NCBI GenBank assembly: GCA_021399445.1 | Contig: JAJTUQ010000003.1 | Coordinates: 3,162,001-3,226,000, forward strand | Direction: 5' to 3' | DNA length: 64,000 bases | Source of the DNA: Xylogone sp. PMI_703 | Taxonomy: Eukaryota > Ascomycota > Leotiomycetes | Shown here: positions 61,130 through 64,000 of the stretch, piece by piece | Numbering within the stretch: the stretch's first letter is position 1 | Layout of the letters: every line of letters starts with the position of its first letter | Position numbers and translations under genes: made by a program | The notes under the pieces: generated by a model | The model's input: only the letters and a program-made list of their open reading frames with translations | What the model was told of the DNA's origin: nothing | Databases searched by the model: none

Positions 61130-62935
61130 ATGGAAGGCTCTTCGGATCAGTTCTATTATTCCGCTACGGAGTCTTGTACTCTTACGGACAACGGAGCTCC
61201 TCCTAATATCACTTCAACTTTCGAGCCCTCCACTACACCAACAGAAGACACGAAAGTGGCAGACCATATTGCTGTTACTCCTTCAATGGTCTCTGCATAT
61301 GCCAATATGCGCGGTCCAGTTGAAGACACGCCTGGAGAGGCGGCAGATCCTCTGCATGATAACCTGTGCAATAGGGATGCTGACCCTATTGAACTCAAGC
61401 AAACTCCACTCATGAGTCCTCGGGTGAAGTATCACTTCGATGAAGGGTAAATTAAAACCACGATCTATCAAAACACGTTCAATACTAATGATGATCCTAG
61501 ATGGGGCAACCTGGACGTGGTCTATTGGGACCCTAAATCTCCTATGAAGGCGCCAGGTGCTACTGTTGCACCATCAGAGCCCACTAATCTCCATCCAGGT
61601 CAGCCAGGAATGGATCTTCATCGTGGCCAGAATGGTCCTGAGGAACGGGAAATCAAATTCAAGTATTTCGAAGGTAGCTGTTCTTTCAAAGGCAAGACAG
61701 TTGACTATAGAAACGACGAAGGTCCCGCAAATTATGGATATGTTCCAATTAATGGAGTCTGGGCCGATCCAGACAGTGTGGACGATGTTGCATCTGCATT
61801 AAAGGGCATACCACCCATTGATTTTGATGACCTTCCAGGAACACAATCGCGTGGACCACGTGTTTTGACTCTTGAGGAGCTTGATAAAGAGTACGAGTTT
61901 TTCAATGACTATGTCTCTGACGATGAAGGTGATCCTCGTGACATGCGTATCAGCGTAGAGACGTATGCGGCTTGGGCACAAGGAGCTCGGAAGATTGTCA
62001 AAGACAAAAATGAGACTGAACAGGAAGAGGTATGACCAGGATAATCTAACAGCCATTCCTTCTACAATAGCTTCCATGATCTAACGTCGCAACAGATCCA
62101 AAAATGGGTCCCGCCTGAGAAGGATGAGCATAGCTCAAACAAGAAAAAGCCTCATGAGGTGAAATTTACTCCCCAATTTGATGTCGATACAGGAAGTACC
62201 CTCAGTGGACATTATGAGCTGGATTCTTGCCCAAGCCCACTGATGAGTGCTCAAGGTATAGGCCATCTAGGATTTTGTACATATTCCAACACTAACACTC
62301 ATACCAGGCGTCGACGTCATGAGAAAGCCAGCTAACTTCACAAAAAGCTTTCCCCTAGTTAGTCAAGAGATCGATAACCTGGCTTTTCTGGGTTCTCCAC
62401 CAAGCGTAGGCTCAGCTACCTCGGCAACGCCAGAAACTCTTAATTCTGTATGCTTCTCATTACCTCCTACCACAACATCAAGCTAATGTATTTCACCATT
62501 TAGGAGGGAGCCCATCGGTCATTCCATTCACAAAAATTTGCTAATGCGTGGGCGGAAATCAAAGACCATCTTCGTGGTCTTCAGGAAAAGCGTAAGGCTG
62601 CAATTGAACACTTCATGGGAAAGTACAGTGAGCACCAAGCTCTGCAACTACGCAAGAGCGAGCTCGATAAAGAGAATCAGTTTCTCAAACGTTGCTTGTC
62701 CCAGAAGAAGCATTACATCCGTTATATGAAAGAACGTGTCAGAAAGGACACTCTGGCTATCACTCGAACCCTTGCGTTGGGTGAAGCAATTGACGGAGAT
62801 ATAGAGAGAGATGTGGAGGCTATCCAGGAGAAGGAGACGGAGCAGGAAACTTTGTTACAGCATCTTGGCTATTGCAGCATTGACGAGGTTCCGGGCTTGA
62901 TCCCTTCTCGCCAGTCTCGCTCTAACTCTTTTTAA
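61130..62935 (+). CDS. unrecognised protein with C-terminal coiled coil
   Basis: Exons 61130-61446, 61501-62029, 62096-62255, 62308-62447 and 62504-62935, 525 residues. The N-terminal half is acidic and Pro/Thr-rich with a compact-looking block (REIKFKYFEGSCSFKGKTVDYRNDEGP, GYVPINGVWADPDS). The C-terminal 140 residues, from about EIKDHLRGLQEKRKAAIEHF, are strongly helical and charged, a clear coiled-coil candidate. I do not recognise the family. The start at 61130 (MEGSSDQF) is the first in-frame ATG. All four introns have GT-AG borders and keep the frame. No membrane segment. A structural or scaffold role is only a guess. Confidence 0.78.
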
Positions 62936-63361
62936 AGAGAATACAGTTCTGAGACTGCTAAAGGAACCTGAAGAAAATAGTCTACAAGGCTATTATTCCT
63001 TCACTATAGACATGTAGTCTAGTTCCTGGCTGAATTCTGAGGTGTAGTAGTTCCTGCTACTTGTGGCATAGCAAGTATTGAATAGTTGGGACCTATTGGG
63101 AGCATTCTTGGAATGTCATAGAACCTTAGATAGCTAGCTTTCTCACGAGAATAAAGTCATTTCTTGCATTATTTTTCTTTTGGTACATGACCGCATCCGC
63201 TAACCATGTATACATAATGGCGTAATAATATACAGTGTGAATCCCGTCATACCGCCAAGGAGAGGAGCGGTGATATATCTATCAATAGCTCGGATGTCCT
63301 TTTTTTCCGAACCCAAATCCTTACTCATACAAATGTGCTCTCATAATTCGAAAACCTATAT
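62936..63361. other. convergent intergenic region
   Basis: 3' flanks of the coiled-coil gene and the GrpE gene. Nothing else seen. Confidence 0.55.
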
Positions 63362-64000
63362 CTATTGGTTCTTTACAACGCCGACCTTCGCAGCCCTTAG
63401 TATCCGTCCGTTAAGCTTAAATCCTTTTTGTTGTGTATGGAAGACAGTGTTATCCTCTTTGCCGGCCATAGGTGTCATGAATGTCGCTTCATGTTCATTG
63501 GGGTTGAACTTCTCCCCACTAACACTAGGGTCAAATCGTTCGAGACCATGCTTCTTTAACGTCTGCATTAGGATGGTCTCAGTCATTTTCAACCCTTCGT
63601 ATAATGATATTAAGTCTTGGAGATGCTCTGTCTTTTCAGTAACTTTCAGTTTCTCTTCGGGAACCATTGCGAGAGCTCGGTCAAGGTTGTCAACGCTTTC
63701 AACCAAGTCCTTGGCAAATTTTTGGATGGCAAAATCTCTTGCTGCCTGCATTTCTCGTTTTGTGCGCTCCTGTAAGTTTCTATACTCCGCTACTTGGCGT
63801 AAATATTTATCCTGAATAATGTAAAATGTTAGTCATGTTCCAGGATGGTTGGGTAGGACTATTAAGTTGCAAGCAGTTGATGACGGACCTTCAGTTCTGT
63901 AATTTCCTTGTTCTTTTGCTCTAACTCTTTTTTTAAGGGATCAGCAGCTTCTCCATTGGCCTTCTCATTCGCTGGTGTAGCATTTCCATTCTTTGCTTCC
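63362..64000 (-). CDS. MGE1: mitochondrial GrpE-type nucleotide exchange factor (Mge1), C-terminal part, cut by window edge
   Basis: Exons 64000-63889 (partial) and 63811-63362. About 187 residues are visible. The long dimerisation helix (KKELEQKNKEITELKDKYLRQVAEYRNLQERTKREMQ) leads into the four-helix part (FAKDLVESVDNLDRAL). The beta-wing follows, with the usual GrpE ending: FDPSVSGEKFNPNEHEATF, then KGFKLNGRILRAAKVGVVK. In the mitochondrial matrix it releases ADP from Hsp70 during protein import and folding. The presequence lies off the right edge. Confidence 0.96.

Overview
The window comes from the nuclear genome of a filamentous ascomycete (Pezizomycotina). Nearly every gene is split by 40-100 nt introns with fungal-type branch sites (CTAAC-like). 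The housekeeping set is fungal, and there are fungal hallmarks: a highly reducing polyketide synthase (HR-PKS), a DHA2-type transporter, an ADAM protease of the fungal type and an RRG9 protein. A leotiomycete is a guess I cannot prove from the sequence. I found no tRNA, rRNA, CRISPR array or intact transposon. Exon borders were placed by hand from splice sites and conserved protein motifs. In each model the exon lengths sum to whole codons, except that the zinc-finger/exonuclease gene needs one frameshift.

Left part (1-25.3 kb), mostly core genes: RVB1 AAA+ ATPase (cut by the left edge); a three-KH RNA-binding protein; a large unrecognised 1,418-residue protein with a duplicated C-x2-C-x6-C-x2-C module; a MABP1/WDR62-like WD40 protein; mitochondrial RRG9; a DUF2236/MpaB-type oxygenase; calcipressin; RNA polymerase II subunit RPB3; a mitochondrial dicarboxylate carrier; and mitochondrial phenylalanyl-tRNA synthetase.

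Middle part (26.3-47.5 kb) is accessory. An ACSF2-like acyl-CoA ligase, a 14-TM-type MFS efflux transporter and an 8.7-kb gene at 32898-41576 form a small candidate biosynthetic cluster. The large gene is the most unusual thing here. A membrane TLC-domain protein runs in one open frame, with no stop and no spacer, into a complete HR-PKS (KS-AT-DH-degenerate MT-ER-KR-ACP). Two of its introns appear to use GC instead of GT donors. Then come a kinase-like gene with a damaged or non-canonical donor, and a gene that joins about seven tandem divergent zinc fingers to a DEDDh exonuclease. The exonuclease is split by a one-base shift in an A6 run.

Right part (48.2-64 kb) returns to core genes: thymidylate synthase, acetyl-CoA synthetase, a membrane-anchored ADAM metalloprotease, a small conserved-looking unknown, a coiled-coil unknown, and mitochondrial GrpE/Mge1 (cut by the right edge).

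Inference on how the accessory genes work together: the ligase could supply or process an acyl-CoA, the fused synthase could build a reduced chain at a membrane, and the transporter could export it. The PKS has no release domain, so release may depend on another protein or on the TLC part. None of this is shown by the sequence alone.
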